Below the pieces are notes generated by a model. The model did not search any database. It was not told the DNA's origin and was given only the letters and a program-made list of their open reading frames with translations. Positions 55,894 to 56,061 of a DNA stretch of 56,061 nucleotides are shown piece by piece (within the stretch, counting starts at the first letter, position 1; the number at the start of each line of letters is the position of its first letter). The position numbers and the translations under genes are program-made. The DNA comes from an uncultured Oscillospiraceae bacterium (lineage in GTDB: Bacteria > Bacillota > Clostridia > Oscillospirales > Oscillospiraceae): assembly GCA_910588365.1 (NCBI GenBank), contig CAJUQS010000159.1:1-56061 (forward strand), given 5' to 3'.

Positions 55894-56061
55894 AGAGCCT
55901 GTTTAATATCTCAGCGTGTTCGGATTGGCGAGATAGATTTTTTGTCCTGCAAGGCAAAAAGCCGCAGCAATCCATATCGTGCAATGACCCCATCGAGGGG
56001 TCATGCACGATTATTCTGCACAGGCGCTCGATGCGCCTGTTGCAGAATCCTGACGGATTGC
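55894..56061 (+). repeat. MITE-like repeat, copy D (left part, with two-hairpin module)
   Basis: It starts with AGAGCCTGTTTAATATCTC and follows copy B to GCAGCAATCC, then carries the ~80-nt module (hairpins ATCGTGCAATGA / TCATGCACGAT and ATTCTGCACAGGCGC / GCGCCTGTTGCAGAAT) before resuming with TGACGGATTGC. It is cut by the window edge. It shows that the module is an insertion within the shorter form, or was lost from it. Confidence 0.88.

Noticed and set aside
1..56061. tRNA or rRNA genes
   Set aside because: Intergenic regions were read for cloverleaf T-loop (GGTTCRA) and rRNA landmarks. The GGTTCTAA seen at MITE ends is part of the inverted repeat, with no acceptor or anticodon arms around it.

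Overview
The window looks like chromosome from a high-GC, Gram-positive, anaerobic spore-former of the Clostridia, most likely Oscillospiraceae (Oscillibacter / Flavonifractor / Dysosmobacter type). The reasons are the high GC content with AGGAGG-type ribosome binding sites, the tail of an alpha/beta-type small acid-soluble spore protein (SASP), a CotH-family protein, three S-layer-homology (SLH) proteins, Firmicutes-type GdpP and RecD2, and the ylqG/ylqH-like gene pair. The genus is an inference. I saw no rRNA, tRNA or CRISPR array.

Layout. 1-2391: end of a mobile element (tnpW-like gene plus TnpX-type large serine recombinase) abutting the 3' end of a broken SASP gene. 2634-9803: DNA repair, radC-uvrB behind a promoter that carries a LexA-type box, then a membrane M28-type peptidase and uvrA. 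10374-13557: small-multidrug-export membrane protein, unknown membrane protein, recD2. 13647-20061: a truncated small ORF, pta, a small serine recombinase, a marR / iron alcohol dehydrogenase / aldehyde dehydrogenase operon, and a HAD phosphatase. 20357-30017: two large secreted SLH proteins (1146 and 2027 aa). 30224-37559: motility and chemotaxis, with a leftward ylqG(FliK-like)-flhX(FlhB C-terminal-like)-PilZ group and a rightward cheA-cheW-cheR-cheB operon behind a sigma-D-like promoter. 37723-40509: a third SLH protein. 40762-42276: an IMP dehydrogenase of the unusual Tritrichomonas foetus type. 42656-45875: VTC-domain / DUF4956 / CotH operon. 46038-47564: phosphodiester glycosidase. 47842-52812: two tandem propeller-plus-solute-binding lipoproteins. 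53169-55830: gdpP (c-di-AMP phosphodiesterase) and rplI.

The most unusual content is between the genes. Three repeat families recur: (i) a short two-hairpin repeat, 13 copies, whose A/T-rich hairpin sits 0-15 nt after the stop codon in eight cases and whose stems show paired base changes between copies; (ii) two copies of a ~440-460 bp non-coding element with hairpin-bearing inverted ends, one after uvrB and one after uvrA; (iii) a TA-flanked MITE-like family (about 160 bp, or 240 bp with an extra two-hairpin module), present at both window edges, inside the che operon and between guaB and its terminator. These, the SASP/recombinase junction and the VTC-DUF4956-CotH operon are the leads most worth following.

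Many long ORFs on the opposite strand of real genes are shadows of GC-rich coding sequence and are not annotated. All family assignments were made by reading the sequence; no database search was run.
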